NCBI RefSeq assembly: GCF_000967865.1
Contig: NZ_JXRU01000030.1
Coordinates: 62,001-126,000, forward strand
DNA: 64,000 nucleotides
Direction: 5' to 3'
From: Microbacterium sp. SA39
GTDB taxonomy: Bacteria; Actinomycetota; Actinomycetes; Actinomycetales; Microbacteriaceae
Positions 18,356 to 29,714 of the stretch are shown here, piece by piece. The position numbers were made by a program, and so were the translations under genes. Below the pieces are notes generated by a model, which saw only the letters and a program-made list of their open reading frames with translations, was not told the origin of the DNA and did no database searches. Every line of letters starts with the position of its first letter. Position 1 is the stretch's first letter.

Positions 18356-18393
18356 GTCGCGACATCGCGACGCAAACGCGCGGGGACTATGCT
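18356..18393 (+). promoter_or_regulatory. divIVA promoter with GTCGCGA-CA-TCGCGAC palindrome
   Basis: The palindrome GTCGCGA-CA-TCGCGAC (18356-18371) lies at the position of the -35 element for the candidate -10 box TATGCT (18388-18393). divIVA begins 90 bases further on with a good ribosome site. The layout suggests a regulator controlling divIVA; alternatively it is a weak terminator hairpin for yggT. Confidence 0.5.
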
Positions 18394-18483
18394 GGCACGG
18401 AGGTGCGCGCCCCGGGTTCGCGCCACATCACGACCATGCCATCATCGAAACTGGCAACCGAACTCATCGAAAGAGGAGCCATC

Positions 18484-19098
18484 ATGGCACTTACCCCGGA
18501 TGACGTCGTCACCAAGCAGTTCCAGCACGTCCGCTTCAAGGACGGCTTCGACCCTGACGAGGTGGACGACTTCCTCGACGAGATCGTCATCGAGTGGCGC
18601 AAGGCCCTCGAAGAGAACGTCGAGCTGAAGGCCAAGCTGGCCGCTTACGAGTCTGGCGCAGCCCCAGAGGCCGCCGAGACCACCGCTGCTGCCCCTGCGG
18701 CGCCGGTCGTCACCGAGGCGCCTGCTGCGCCGGTCGCCGAAGCCCCGGCGGAGCCTGCTCCCTCCGGATCCGCCACGGCGACCGCCGGCATCATCGAGCT
18801 CGCACAGCGTCTGCACGACGAGCACGTCGCCGAGGGTGAGGCGAAGCGCAATCAGCTCATCGCCGATGCCGAGAACGAGGTCAACCGCATCCGCACGGAG
18901 GCCGAGGCCAAGCAGCGCGAAGAGGCGGCGCGCCTGGAGCGCGAGCGCAACACGCTCGAGGCCCGGATCACAGAGCTCCGCAACTTCGAGCGCGACTACC
19001 GCTCGCAGCTGCGCGGCTACATCGAGGGTCAGCTCCGCGACCTCGACGAGAAGTCGGCTTCGACGGACTCCACGCCGGTCTCCGCGATCGGTCTGTAA
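18484..19098 (+). CDS. divIVA: Polar growth/division protein DivIVA (Wag31)
   Basis: Coiled-coil scaffold at poles and septa that directs apical growth in actinobacteria. The 204-residue product has the conserved N-terminal lipid-binding domain (LTPDDVVTKQFQHVRFKDGF, about residues 3-60), an Ala/Pro-rich linker (about 58-98), and a long coiled coil (about 105-185). The ATG at 18484 follows AAAGAGGAG and matches the family N-terminus; the upstream in-frame ATG at 18403 would add 27 unrelated residues. The gene is shorter than mycobacterial Wag31. Confidence 0.95.
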   Translation: MALTPDDVVTKQFQHVRFKDGFDPDEVDDFLDEIVIEWRKALEENVELKAKLAAYESGAAPEAAETTAAAPAAPVVTEAPAAPVAEAPAEPAPSGSATATAGIIELAQRLHDEHVAEGEAKRNQLIADAENEVNRIRTEAEAKQREEAARLERERNTLEARITELRNFERDYRSQLRGYIEGQLRDLDEKSASTDSTPVSAIGL

Positions 19099-19107
19099 GG
19101 CGCCCTC

Positions 19108-19776
19108 TTGTCAGGACGCCGTCCCCTTCGTCGGTCGGCGGCCGGTGCGATCGTTGCGATTCTCGCAGCGGTCGTGCTGGCCGCCGATCAGTTTGTGAAG
19201 CACCTCACTGTCGAGAATCTCCCTCTACACGAGGTGGTTCCCGTTCTCGGTGAGTTCCTTCAGCTGTACTTCATCCGCAACTCCGGCGCGGCCTTCTCGC
19301 TCGGCAGCGGAGTCACCTGGATCTTCACCATCGCTCTGAGCGTCGTCGCCGTCATCATCATCTGGAAGGCGTTCAACCTGCGCTCTCGGTGGTGGGCTGT
19401 CGTTCTCGGCGTGCTGCTGGGTGGCGTTCTCGGCAATCTGACCGATCGCCTCTTCCGCGAGCCGGGCTTCGGCAACGGCCACGTCGTCGACATGATCTCC
19501 ATGCCCTGGATGATGCCCGCGATCTTCAACGTCGCCGACATCTTCATCGTGACGGGCATGATCTCGGTCGCGCTGCTCGTTGTGCTCGGCCTCCGTTTCG
19601 ACGGCACCCGTGAGCGGGACCATCAGCATGCGGTCGTCGAGACGGACGAGGATGCCGAAGCCGTCGCGATCGCGGCAGAGGAGTCGGAGCGCGATGTCGT
19701 GACGACGAATGCTGCGGACGACGGCGCAGGCGTGGCGCCCACAGACGAGACGCCGTCCCCCTCGAGCGGTCGCTGA
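19108..19776 (+). CDS. lspA: Lipoprotein signal peptidase LspA with acidic tail
   Basis: Membrane aspartyl protease that cleaves prolipoprotein signal peptides after lipidation. The 222-residue protein has four helices and the catalytic aspartates in GNLTDRLF (Asp113) and FNVADIFI (Asp144). NSGAAFS near residues 58-64 is conserved. A TTG at 19108, nine bases after divIVA, is the only start that leaves the first helix intact. About 57 residues beyond the last helix form an acidic, Ala/Glu/Asp-rich tail absent from the short canonical enzymes. rluD follows after two bases. Confidence 0.94.
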   Translation: MSGRRPLRRSAAGAIVAILAAVVLAADQFVKHLTVENLPLHEVVPVLGEFLQLYFIRNSGAAFSLGSGVTWIFTIALSVVAVIIIWKAFNLRSRWWAVVLGVLLGGVLGNLTDRLFREPGFGNGHVVDMISMPWMMPAIFNVADIFIVTGMISVALLVVLGLRFDGTRERDHQHAVVETDEDAEAVAIAAEESERDVVTTNAADDGAGVAPTDETPSPSSGR

Positions 19777-19778
19777 TC

Positions 19779-20699
19779 GTGGAGTCACGGTCCCTTCCCG
19801 TCCCGGATGGCATGGACGGCGAGCGCGTCGATGCCGCCCTCGCGCGAATGCTCGGCTTCTCGCGCACTTTCGCCGCCGATGTGGCATCGGCCGGGGGCGT
19901 GCAGCTCGACGGAGTGACTCTCGACAAGTCCGACCGCCTGCGTGGCGGCGCCTGGCTCGAGGTCGAGTGGCAGCCCAAGGAGCCGCCGAGGATCGTTCCG
20001 ATCGCCGTGCCCGACCTCGGCATCGTGTACGACGATGACGACATCATCGTGGTCGACAAGCCTTCCGGCGTCGCCGCTCATCCCTCCGTAGGATGGGAGG
20101 GGCCGACTGTCATCGGGGCCCTCGCCGCCGCCGGTTTCCGGATCGCGACGAGCGGGGCGGCCGAGCGTCAGGGCGTGGTCCATCGCCTCGACGTCGGGAC
20201 GAGCGGGCTCATGGTCGTCGCCAAGACGGAGAGCGCGTACACGGCGCTCAAGCACGCGTTCAAGGAGCGCACGGTCGAGAAGATCTATCACGCGGTGGTG
20301 CAGGGACACCCTGATCCGCTCACGGGGACGATCGAAGCCCCGATCGGACGGCACCCCAACCATTCCTGGAAGTTCGCGGTCGTGCCCGACGGCAAGCCCT
20401 CGGTGACGCATTACGAGACGCTCGAGGCTTTCCCGGGTGCCTCCTTGCTCGAGATCCACCTTGAGACCGGCCGCACGCATCAGATCCGCGTGCACATGGC
20501 GGCACACCGGCATCCGTGCGTCGGCGATCCGCTCTACGGTTCCGATCCCACGCTGTCCGCCCGCCTCGGTCTGACCCGCCAGTGGCTGCACGCGCATCAG
20601 CTCGCGTTCGCGCACCCCGCGACGGGGGAGTGGGTGCAGTTCGAGTCGCCGTACCCGGCGGACTTCCAGCACGCCCTCGCCGTGTTGCGCGGCGAATAG
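19779..20699 (+). CDS. RluD-type 23S rRNA pseudouridine synthase
   Basis: RluA-family pseudouridine synthase, 306 residues, expected to modify 23S rRNA. It has an S4-like RNA-binding N-terminus (about residues 12-60) and a catalytic domain with [16 protein letters not shown], where Asp138 in HRLD is the catalytic residue. [14 protein letters not shown] lies further on. The GTG at 19779 is two bases after lspA. Orthologues next to lspA are usually called RluD, but substrate sites cannot be read from sequence. Confidence 0.92.
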   Translation: MESRSLPVPDGMDGERVDAALARMLGFSRTFAADVASAGGVQLDGVTLDKSDRLRGGAWLEVEWQPKEPPRIVPIAVPDLGIVYDDDDIIVVDKPSGVAAHPSVGWEGPTVIGALAAAGFRIATSGAAERQGVVHRLDVGTSGLMVVAKTESAYTALKHAFKERTVEKIYHAVVQGHPDPLTGTIEAPIGRHPNHSWKFAVVPDGKPSVTHYETLEAFPGASLLEIHLETGRTHQIRVHMAAHRHPCVGDPLYGSDPTLSARLGLTRQWLHAHQLAFAHPATGEWVQFESPYPADFQHALAVLRGE

Positions 20700-20769
20700 C
20701 CCGGGCGGGCTTGGGTCGCTGAGCCTGTCGAAGCGCGACGATGTCTCCGGTGTGCGCCACACTGGGCGC

Positions 20770-21369
20770 ATGAGCATCGAGGTGCGGCCGGCGATCGAGT
20801 TCGACGACGTGGCGACGCTGGTCGGTCCGAAGAACCCGACGTCGAACGTCTGCTTCTGCCTCAGCTACCGGATCGGCAACAAGGAGAACGTCGCCCTGAA
20901 GGGTCCGGCGCGGACCGATCGGGTGCGCGAGCTCTGCCATCAGGATCCGCCGCCGGGTGTCATCGCGTACCTCGATGACGAGCCGATCGGCTGGGCCGCG
21001 CTGCATCCGCGGAGAGAGACGAGTTTCGTCCGCAATCGGCTCATCCCGCAGGTGGACGACCTCGATGTCTGGTCCCTCTGGTGTTTCCGTGTGCGGCCGG
21101 GATACCGCAAGCAGGGCATCTCGCATGCCCTGATCGAAGGGGCGGTCGCTTACGCGCGAGAGCGCCGGGCGCCGGCGATCGAGGGATACCCGGTCGACAA
21201 CGGTGGGGCGAAGGTGAACCTCACGATGGCCTACGTCGGAACCCGGAGTCTGTTCGAGAACGCCGGGTTCACCAAGGCGTCCGACACGGGATCAGTCCTG
21301 GACGGCTTTCCGAGGGTTCTGATGCGTCTGGATCTCACGGATACGACGAAGTTGCCGAAGAAAACGTGA
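20770..21369 (+). CDS. GNAT family N-acetyltransferase
   Basis: GCN5-related acetyltransferase, 199 residues, substrate unknown. The acetyl-CoA-binding region FRVRPGYRKQGISHALIEGA lies near residues 111-130, and SLFENAGFTKAS near the C-terminus is the usual GNAT end motif. The ATG at 20770 has no ribosome site; CACACT six bases upstream may be a -10 box for a leaderless message. Its stop codon overlaps the candidate -35 of the next gene. The 70 bases before it hold nothing but a short GAGCCTGTCGAAG sequence. Confidence 0.82.
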   Translation: MSIEVRPAIEFDDVATLVGPKNPTSNVCFCLSYRIGNKENVALKGPARTDRVRELCHQDPPPGVIAYLDDEPIGWAALHPRRETSFVRNRLIPQVDDLDVWSLWCFRVRPGYRKQGISHALIEGAVAYARERRAPAIEGYPVDNGGAKVNLTMAYVGTRSLFENAGFTKASDTGSVLDGFPRVLMRLDLTDTTKLPKKT

Positions 21370-21396
21370 ACCCTTTGCCTGCGCACGGACAATACA
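21368..21396 (+). promoter_or_regulatory. Candidate ECF-type promoter of sigma cassette 1
   Basis: GAACC (21368-21372) and CAATACA (21390-21396) are separated by 17 bases. The sigma start GTG follows four bases later, 31 bases from the centre of the -35. The same two motifs with identical spacing precede the second sigma gene. This suggests autoregulation and a leaderless transcript. Confidence 0.6.
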
Positions 21397-21400
21397 CAGC

Positions 21401-22009
21401 GTGAGCACAGACAGCGAGATCATTCGACGATCTTTGGACCATCCGCCAGCCTTCGCCGAGCTTTTCGATCGACATTCGCGCGTGGTGAACGCCTTCGCGT
21501 CGTATCGGGTCGGGCGGCATACCGCGGAGGACGTCCTGAGCGAGACGTTCCTCGTCGCCTTCCGGCGTCGCGCGGACTACGACGTCGGCGTCGAGTCAGC
21601 CGTGCCCTGGCTGCTCGGCATCGCGTCGCGACTGATTCGTCGGCATCGCGCGGTGGAGGCGAAGCACTGGCGTTCGTTCGCGGCCGCGGTCACGGGTGAG
21701 GAGCACTCCTCGGAGGGTGGGGTCGACGACGCGATGATCAGGCTCGACGCGGAACGTGAGGTCCAAGGGCTGCGGGCGCGCATCGCCGCACTCGCGCCGA
21801 AGGATCGCGAAACCCTTCTGCTCTACGCCTGGCAGGGTCTGACCTACGAGGAGGTGGCCGCAGCGCTCGGGGTCCCGGTCGGGACGGTCCGTTCACGGTT
21901 GAACCGCGTGCGAAAGCGCTTGGACCCGGTGCGCCGGGCTCAGGCTCTGGCGAAGACACAGACACAGATGCAGATGCAGTCAGATCACTCAGCAGGGAGA
22001 GTCCGATGA
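21401..22009 (+). CDS. ECF-type RNA polymerase sigma factor (copy 1)
   Basis: Group IV-like sigma factor of 202 residues. Region 2 occupies about residues 14-80 (FAELFDRHSRVVNAFASYR through AEDVLSETFLVAF). Region 4 occupies about 125-176, with the helix-turn-helix LTYEEVAAALGVPVGTVRSR. It would direct RNA polymerase to a small regulon. The GTG at 21401 is the first start and the paralogue downstream starts identically (STDSEII). The Gln/Met repeat near the end (TQTQMQMQ) is low complexity. It overlaps the membrane-protein gene by four bases, the usual arrangement of a sigma factor with its regulator. Confidence 0.88.
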   Translation: MSTDSEIIRRSLDHPPAFAELFDRHSRVVNAFASYRVGRHTAEDVLSETFLVAFRRRADYDVGVESAVPWLLGIASRLIRRHRAVEAKHWRSFAAAVTGEEHSSEGGVDDAMIRLDAEREVQGLRARIAALAPKDRETLLLYAWQGLTYEEVAAALGVPVGTVRSRLNRVRKRLDPVRRAQALAKTQTQMQMQSDHSAGRVR

Positions 22010-23100
22010 ACGTTTTCGAGAAGGTGCAGGAGACGCGTCCGGAGATCGACGGAGCCGACGAGAACATCTCGGCGGCGCGTGCGCGACTACTGACAGAGAT
22101 CCACGCGGAGAAGCGCCCGGCGCGATCGCGTGCTGCACGACGTCCGTGGATCATCACGGTCGGTCTGGTGGGCGCGGCTGCAGCGGTGACGGCAGGAGTC
22201 CTCGTTGTCGGCAATCTCACGGCGCCGATGACGGGCGGAGGCATAGAAGCCATCCCGACGGTGGCGCCGAAGCCCTCGGCGGAACCCAGCCCGGAACCGA
22301 CGGTCGAGCCGTTGACGGTGCAGTCGGTTCTGTCCGGAGCCGCGAACACGACCGCGTCATACCCGGCCCCTGTTGCGGGGCCGGGGCAGTACCTCATGAT
22401 CGACCACCAATCGCAACAGCTTGTTCTCTATGCGCCTGGCGACCTCAATCCTTCGCGCGCCGAAGCGACGGCCGGCTGGACGGTGACGTCCTCGTACACC
22501 ACCTACATCCCCGCGAATCGATCTGACGAATGGGTTGAGGTGTTCCGCCCGGACCGACAGATCGTCGACCTCTTCGGCGAGGAGGCTGGCGTGCAGTCGC
22601 AAGCTTGGCTGGAGCAGTTCAGCGGGATGACCGATCCCATCATTCGACGCTATGAGGGCGGGCTGCCGAATGTGACCGACGTTCCGTTCGGGTCGGATGC
22701 GCACTATGCGCAGCTGCCACGCGATCCTGCCGCGCTCATCGACTGGATTCGGGACTACTCAGGAGCAACCGCGGGCCCTGACAGCGATGCCATGGTGGTG
22801 GGGTTCCTCATTCAGGAGTTGCAACTCAACGCGGCGCCGGCCGACCTGCGGCCTGCGATGTACCAGGCTCTCAGCATGATGCCGAACGGCGTCGTTCTCG
22901 GCACAGTCGGCAATGTGGTCACGCTCTCGTTCCCGACGTACGCTGCGAACGAACGCTGGGACTCGATCTCGATCGACACCAGCACAGCGCTCGTCACGAG
23001 CAGCTCCTTCACGCTCGGCTCTGGCGGGACGATTGTGCCGGACGGCGTGCCCAACCACCTGGTCTCGCAGACGGTCACAGTCGTCGATGATGCTCCATGA
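22006..23100 (+). CDS. Membrane partner of sigma factor, CU044_5270-like (copy 1)
   Basis: A 364-residue single-pass membrane protein, probably related to the actinobacterial CU044_5270 family. It has a cytoplasmic N-terminus of about 47 residues, one helix (about 48-70) ending in VTAGVLVVGNLTAP, a Pro/Glu-rich linker, and an extracytoplasmic domain of about 250 residues. Its overlap with a sigma gene suggests an anti-sigma or signal-sensing role. However, it lacks the HxxxCxxC zinc motif of classic ZAS anti-sigma factors, so this is inference. It resembles the protein of the second cassette throughout. Confidence 0.7.
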   Translation: MNVFEKVQETRPEIDGADENISAARARLLTEIHAEKRPARSRAARRPWIITVGLVGAAAAVTAGVLVVGNLTAPMTGGGIEAIPTVAPKPSAEPSPEPTVEPLTVQSVLSGAANTTASYPAPVAGPGQYLMIDHQSQQLVLYAPGDLNPSRAEATAGWTVTSSYTTYIPANRSDEWVEVFRPDRQIVDLFGEEAGVQSQAWLEQFSGMTDPIIRRYEGGLPNVTDVPFGSDAHYAQLPRDPAALIDWIRDYSGATAGPDSDAMVVGFLIQELQLNAAPADLRPAMYQALSMMPNGVVLGTVGNVVTLSFPTYAANERWDSISIDTSTALVTSSSFTLGSGGTIVPDGVPNHLVSQTVTVVDDAP

Positions 23101-23108
23101 CGAATTTT

Positions 23109-23137
23109 GAACCATCCGCGCGTTCTGGAGCAATACA
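23109..23137 (+). promoter_or_regulatory. Candidate ECF-type promoter of sigma cassette 2
   Basis: GAACC (23109-23113), a 17-base spacer and CAATACA (23131-23137), with the GTG of the second sigma gene four bases on. It is the same arrangement as at 21368-21396. The -35 lies nine bases after the stop codon of the preceding membrane-protein gene. Confidence 0.6.
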
Positions 23138-23141
23138 TAGC

Positions 23142-23747
23142 GTGAGCACAGACAGCGAGATCATTCAGCGGTCGCTCGGGCAACCCCGAGCCTTCGCCGA
23201 ACTGTTCGATCGGCACGCCAGGACGGTGGGCGGGTACGCCGCCCGCCGTCTCGGCCCCGATGCGGGCGAGGACATCCTCAGCGAGACGTTCCTGGTCGCG
23301 TTCGCGCGACGGAAGTCGTTCGATACGTCGTGGGATTCGGCGCTTCCCTGGTTGTATGGGATCGCCTCCCGGCTGATCCGGAAACACCGTGCCAAGGAGG
23401 CCAAGCACTTCCGGTCGAGCGTCGAGTCCGCGCACCGCGAGGAGCACATCTCCCAGGGCGACCTGGAGGCGACGATCGCTCGTCTCGATGCGGAGATCTC
23501 GACCCGCGAGCTGGCCCCGCGCATCGCCGCCCTGTCGAAGAAGGATCGAGAGACGCTCCTGCTCTACGCCTGGGGCGATCTGACCTATGAAGAGGTCGCG
23601 GTCGCCCTCGGGGTTCCGGTCGGGACGGTCCGATCACGGATGAACCGCGTGCGGACTCGGCTGGACCCGGCCAGAGCGATCATCCGAGAAAAAGTCGTGA
23701 ACGAGAAGGAAGGAGCGGTCGATGGACGTTTTCGAGCGCGTGCGTGA
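23142..23747 (+). CDS. ECF-type RNA polymerase sigma factor (copy 2)
   Basis: Paralogue of the sigma factor at 21401, 201 residues, with the same N-terminus (STDSEII), region 2 (FAELFDRHARTVGGYAARR, AGEDILSETFLVAF) and region 4 (LTYEEVAVALGVPVGTVRSR). The GTG at 23142 is chosen because it matches the start of the paralogue and the promoter spacing. An in-frame ATG at 23097 would add 15 residues and put the promoter inside the gene. It overlaps the partner gene by 26 bases. Confidence 0.88.
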   Translation: MSTDSEIIQRSLGQPRAFAELFDRHARTVGGYAARRLGPDAGEDILSETFLVAFARRKSFDTSWDSALPWLYGIASRLIRKHRAKEAKHFRSSVESAHREEHISQGDLEATIARLDAEISTRELAPRIAALSKKDRETLLLYAWGDLTYEEVAVALGVPVGTVRSRMNRVRTRLDPARAIIREKVVNEKEGAVDGRFRARA

Positions 23748-24807
23748 AGTCAACGCGGGAACGAGCCTGACAGAGGACCGGATCATCGGTTCCCGCATCC
23801 GGCTGCTGCAGGGAATCGACGACAGCCGGCTCGCGGAGCGCAAGCGCCTGACGAAGCGGCCGATGTTCCTGATCGCGGGAGCGGTCGCGGGAGTGGCTGC
23901 GGTGACGGCGGGGGTCGTGGTCGTCGGTCAGCTCACGGCACCTGCTCCGACTCCGCAGGTGGAAGCGATTCCGGTACCTACCGCCGATCCTCGTGAGCCC
24001 GGCCAGACGATTCCGAAGCCTTCACCGACGTCCGGCACAACGATCACGGAGCCATTCCCCGGAACGACCCCGCAGGCGGGGCAGATGCTGCGCATCACAG
24101 GGACAGCGGAACGGATCGTATACCGCACCGGTTACGCCGATGTCTACAGCTATCCCGCGTCAGTATCGAATCCGCCCATCTCGGCGGCGTTGATGCGGAG
24201 CTACAGCACAACCGACGTCCCTGGTGATCGCGCCGGTGAGTGGGTGAGCAGATACGGCCCTCAGAGCGAGCGCCTCCAGATCTTCGGTCAGGACAACGAG
24301 GTGGTGAGAATGACCTGGGACACCATGGTGCCATACAGCCCAGGTGTCACCGAGCTTCGATCCACCGGCGGACTGGAGTACGGAGATCTGCCCTCAATCG
24401 GCGGCCCGACGTACTACGATCAGCAGCCCCGCGACCCACAGGCGCTTCTGGACTACTGGTACGACTTCTTCTCTGAGGCGGGAGACAGTCGGGAGGACTC
24501 GGTGATGATGGAGATTCTGAGCGTCCTCCACTCGAACTACGCACCGGCTGACATGCGCGTGGCGTACATCGAGGCTCTCAAGGTCTCGGGTCGGGCGGCA
24601 ATCGATTCCACAAGCGGTTCGATCGTCACGTACGCCGTGGATTTCGATCAGATAGACGCGCGAAGGGAGACCATCTCGATCGACATGAACACGGGATGGG
24701 TGACGGAGTACACGCAGAAGTACGTCAAGGACGATGGGGGGCTCGTTCCCGCCGGAGTTCCGGACATCCGCGTGAGGATCGAGACCACGATCATGGACGC
24801 GCCGTAG
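23722..24807 (+). CDS. Membrane partner of sigma factor, CU044_5270-like (copy 2)
   Basis: A 361-residue paralogue of the protein at 22006. It shares the N-terminal motif (DVFERVREV against NVFEKVQET), the helix at about residues 48-70 (VTAGVVVVGQLTAP), the Pro/Thr linker and an external domain with QPRDPQALLDYW against LPRDPAALIDWI. The external domains have diverged much more than the membrane segment, so the two copies may sense different signals. The ATG at 23722 follows AAGGAGCG. A strong hairpin ends the unit. Confidence 0.7.
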   Translation: MDVFERVREVNAGTSLTEDRIIGSRIRLLQGIDDSRLAERKRLTKRPMFLIAGAVAGVAAVTAGVVVVGQLTAPAPTPQVEAIPVPTADPREPGQTIPKPSPTSGTTITEPFPGTTPQAGQMLRITGTAERIVYRTGYADVYSYPASVSNPPISAALMRSYSTTDVPGDRAGEWVSRYGPQSERLQIFGQDNEVVRMTWDTMVPYSPGVTELRSTGGLEYGDLPSIGGPTYYDQQPRDPQALLDYWYDFFSEAGDSREDSVMMEILSVLHSNYAPADMRVAYIEALKVSGRAAIDSTSGSIVTYAVDFDQIDARRETISIDMNTGWVTEYTQKYVKDDGGLVPAGVPDIRVRIETTIMDAP

Positions 24808-24826
24808 TCCGTACCCACGTCATCTG

Positions 24827-24852
24827 CCCCGGCACCGATCCTGGTGCCGGGG
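24827..24852 (+). terminator. Terminator hairpin after sigma cassettes
   Basis: CCCCGGCACC and GGTGCCGGGG form a ten-base-pair stem with a six-base GATCCT loop, 20 bases after the stop and followed by CTCTTC. It closes the double sigma operon just before the dnaE promoter. Confidence 0.8.
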
Positions 24853-24883
24853 CTCTTCGGCGCCCGACGTCGGATGCCGAAAG

Positions 24884-24889
24884 TAGACT
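24884..24889 (+). promoter_or_regulatory. -10 box of dnaE (leaderless)
   Basis: TAGACT ends seven bases before the dnaE ATG, with no ribosome site between, so the message probably begins at the start codon. Confidence 0.6.
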
Positions 24890-24896
24890 CGAAGGC

Positions 24897-28415
<3,519 letters not shown>

Positions 28416-28433
28416 GCAGGTAGGATCGTGAGC

Positions 28434-28463
28434 CGTCGGAGGGCTAGACGCACGCCTCCGACG
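28434..28463 (+). terminator. Hairpin after dnaE
   Basis: CGTCGGAGG and CCTCCGACG form a nine-base-pair stem with a 12-base loop, about 20 bases after the dnaE stop. No T-run follows. It is probably a terminator or attenuator before the next gene. Confidence 0.55.
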
Positions 28464-28486
28464 AGAACCGTGACGAAAGGACGACC

Positions 28487-29713
28487 ATGAGCACGGATCT
28501 GCCCGAACAGCCGGATGCCGAGGACGCGACCTTCAGCGAGGAGGACGGCGTTCTCTACGACGAAGATGTGACCCCGCAGCTCGGCATCCTCGGCTTCACC
28601 CTGCGCGAGCTCCTCATCGTGGGCGTCTGGCTGGTGGCCTTCGTCGTCTCCTTCTTCCCCCTCAACAGCGGACTCTCCCTTTGGGGCATCGGGATCCAGT
28701 GGATCCTGCCGATCGGCGTGCCGACTGTCGCGGTGTTCCTGCTGGTGCTGCGGCGCTTCTCGCCGGACGGGATCCGCCGCGTCGGCTCGCTCGGCATCGA
28801 CCAGTTCGCGTCCGTCGCGTTCTCCGTCTCCGCAACCGTCTGGCTCGGCACGCTGTGGCTCTCCGTCTCCACCCTGATCGACGGCGGGTTCTGGGGCCTG
28901 CCGTGGAACGGCATCGTGATGCTGCTCGCGTCGCTGGCGCTGGTCGCGCTCACGGTCTTCGCTCCCATCATCCCGGGGCTCAAGGAAGACTTCCACGGTC
29001 GCCTCGTCACCCTGGCTCATCGCCACGCGAACCCGGTGCGTCCGGTGATCGAGCGTCCGCGCCCAGAGCGACCGGAGCGTTCCGAAGCCGCTGACCACGC
29101 AGAGGCAGCGGCGCCGGCGTCGGAGCCCGGCGTCGGGGCCACCTACGCGGAGACGGCCGTGCTGCCGGACGCCGCCGACTTCGATCGTGAGGCGTCCGGT
29201 CCGCAGGCGACCGACGAGATCGCGCGCCTCGACCTCGCCGCCCAGGTTCCGCTCGCCTCCCACGCCTCCGGGGGAGGCACGGGCACCGAGCAGGTCACGG
29301 CCGACGAGGAGTACGTGCCCGCATACTCGCGGCGGTCCCGCGGCGAGGAGCCCGAGATCGTGTCGGACACCGGCAGCATCGAGTCGCTGCTCGGAACGGC
29401 CGCACGCATCGAGACGGGCGAGCACGTGTCCGATCTGCGGGCCTCAGAGTCCGACGCTGAGCGCGAGACCGAGTTCGATTCCGACCTCGACGCCACGAAC
29501 CCGCGTGAGACACCCGTGCCCGCCGTTCAGCCGTTCTGGATCCTCGCGCCCTCCGAGCGCGACGTGCACGACGAGCGTGGCGAGCCGCTGTTCCGCATCG
29601 GGCCGAACGCCTGGGCACTCGTGATCGAAGACAGGGGAGGGGCCTACGTCATCCGCCATGACGACGGCCGCATCGGGTACCTTCACGAGATCTTCGACAT
29701 CACGAAAGGCTGA
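28487..29713 (+). CDS. Uncharacterised four-helix membrane protein
   Basis: A 408-residue protein I do not recognise. An acidic N-terminus (about 1-32) precedes four hydrophobic segments (about 36-58, 64-88, 104-128 and 140-162). A long acidic, Ala/Glu-rich region without obvious fold (about 175-345) follows, and a conserved-looking C-terminal segment (WILAPSERDVHDERGEPLF to the end) reads like a small soluble beta-rich domain. The ATG at 28487 follows GAAAGGACGACC. It ends one base before the hisD start region and is co-directional with it, but nothing in it suggests histidine synthesis. Confidence 0.7.
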   Translation: MSTDLPEQPDAEDATFSEEDGVLYDEDVTPQLGILGFTLRELLIVGVWLVAFVVSFFPLNSGLSLWGIGIQWILPIGVPTVAVFLLVLRRFSPDGIRRVGSLGIDQFASVAFSVSATVWLGTLWLSVSTLIDGGFWGLPWNGIVMLLASLALVALTVFAPIIPGLKEDFHGRLVTLAHRHANPVRPVIERPRPERPERSEAADHAEAAAPASEPGVGATYAETAVLPDAADFDREASGPQATDEIARLDLAAQVPLASHASGGGTGTEQVTADEEYVPAYSRRSRGEEPEIVSDTGSIESLLGTAARIETGEHVSDLRASESDAERETEFDSDLDATNPRETPVPAVQPFWILAPSERDVHDERGEPLFRIGPNAWALVIEDRGGAYVIRHDDGRIGYLHEIFDITKG

Positions 29714-29714
29714 C

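Noticed and set aside
20711..20734. GAGCCTGTCGAAG-containing sequence as a dispersed repeat
   Set aside because: This string looks like a repeat seen in other actinobacterial genomes, but only one copy is apparent here, so the window itself cannot support it.
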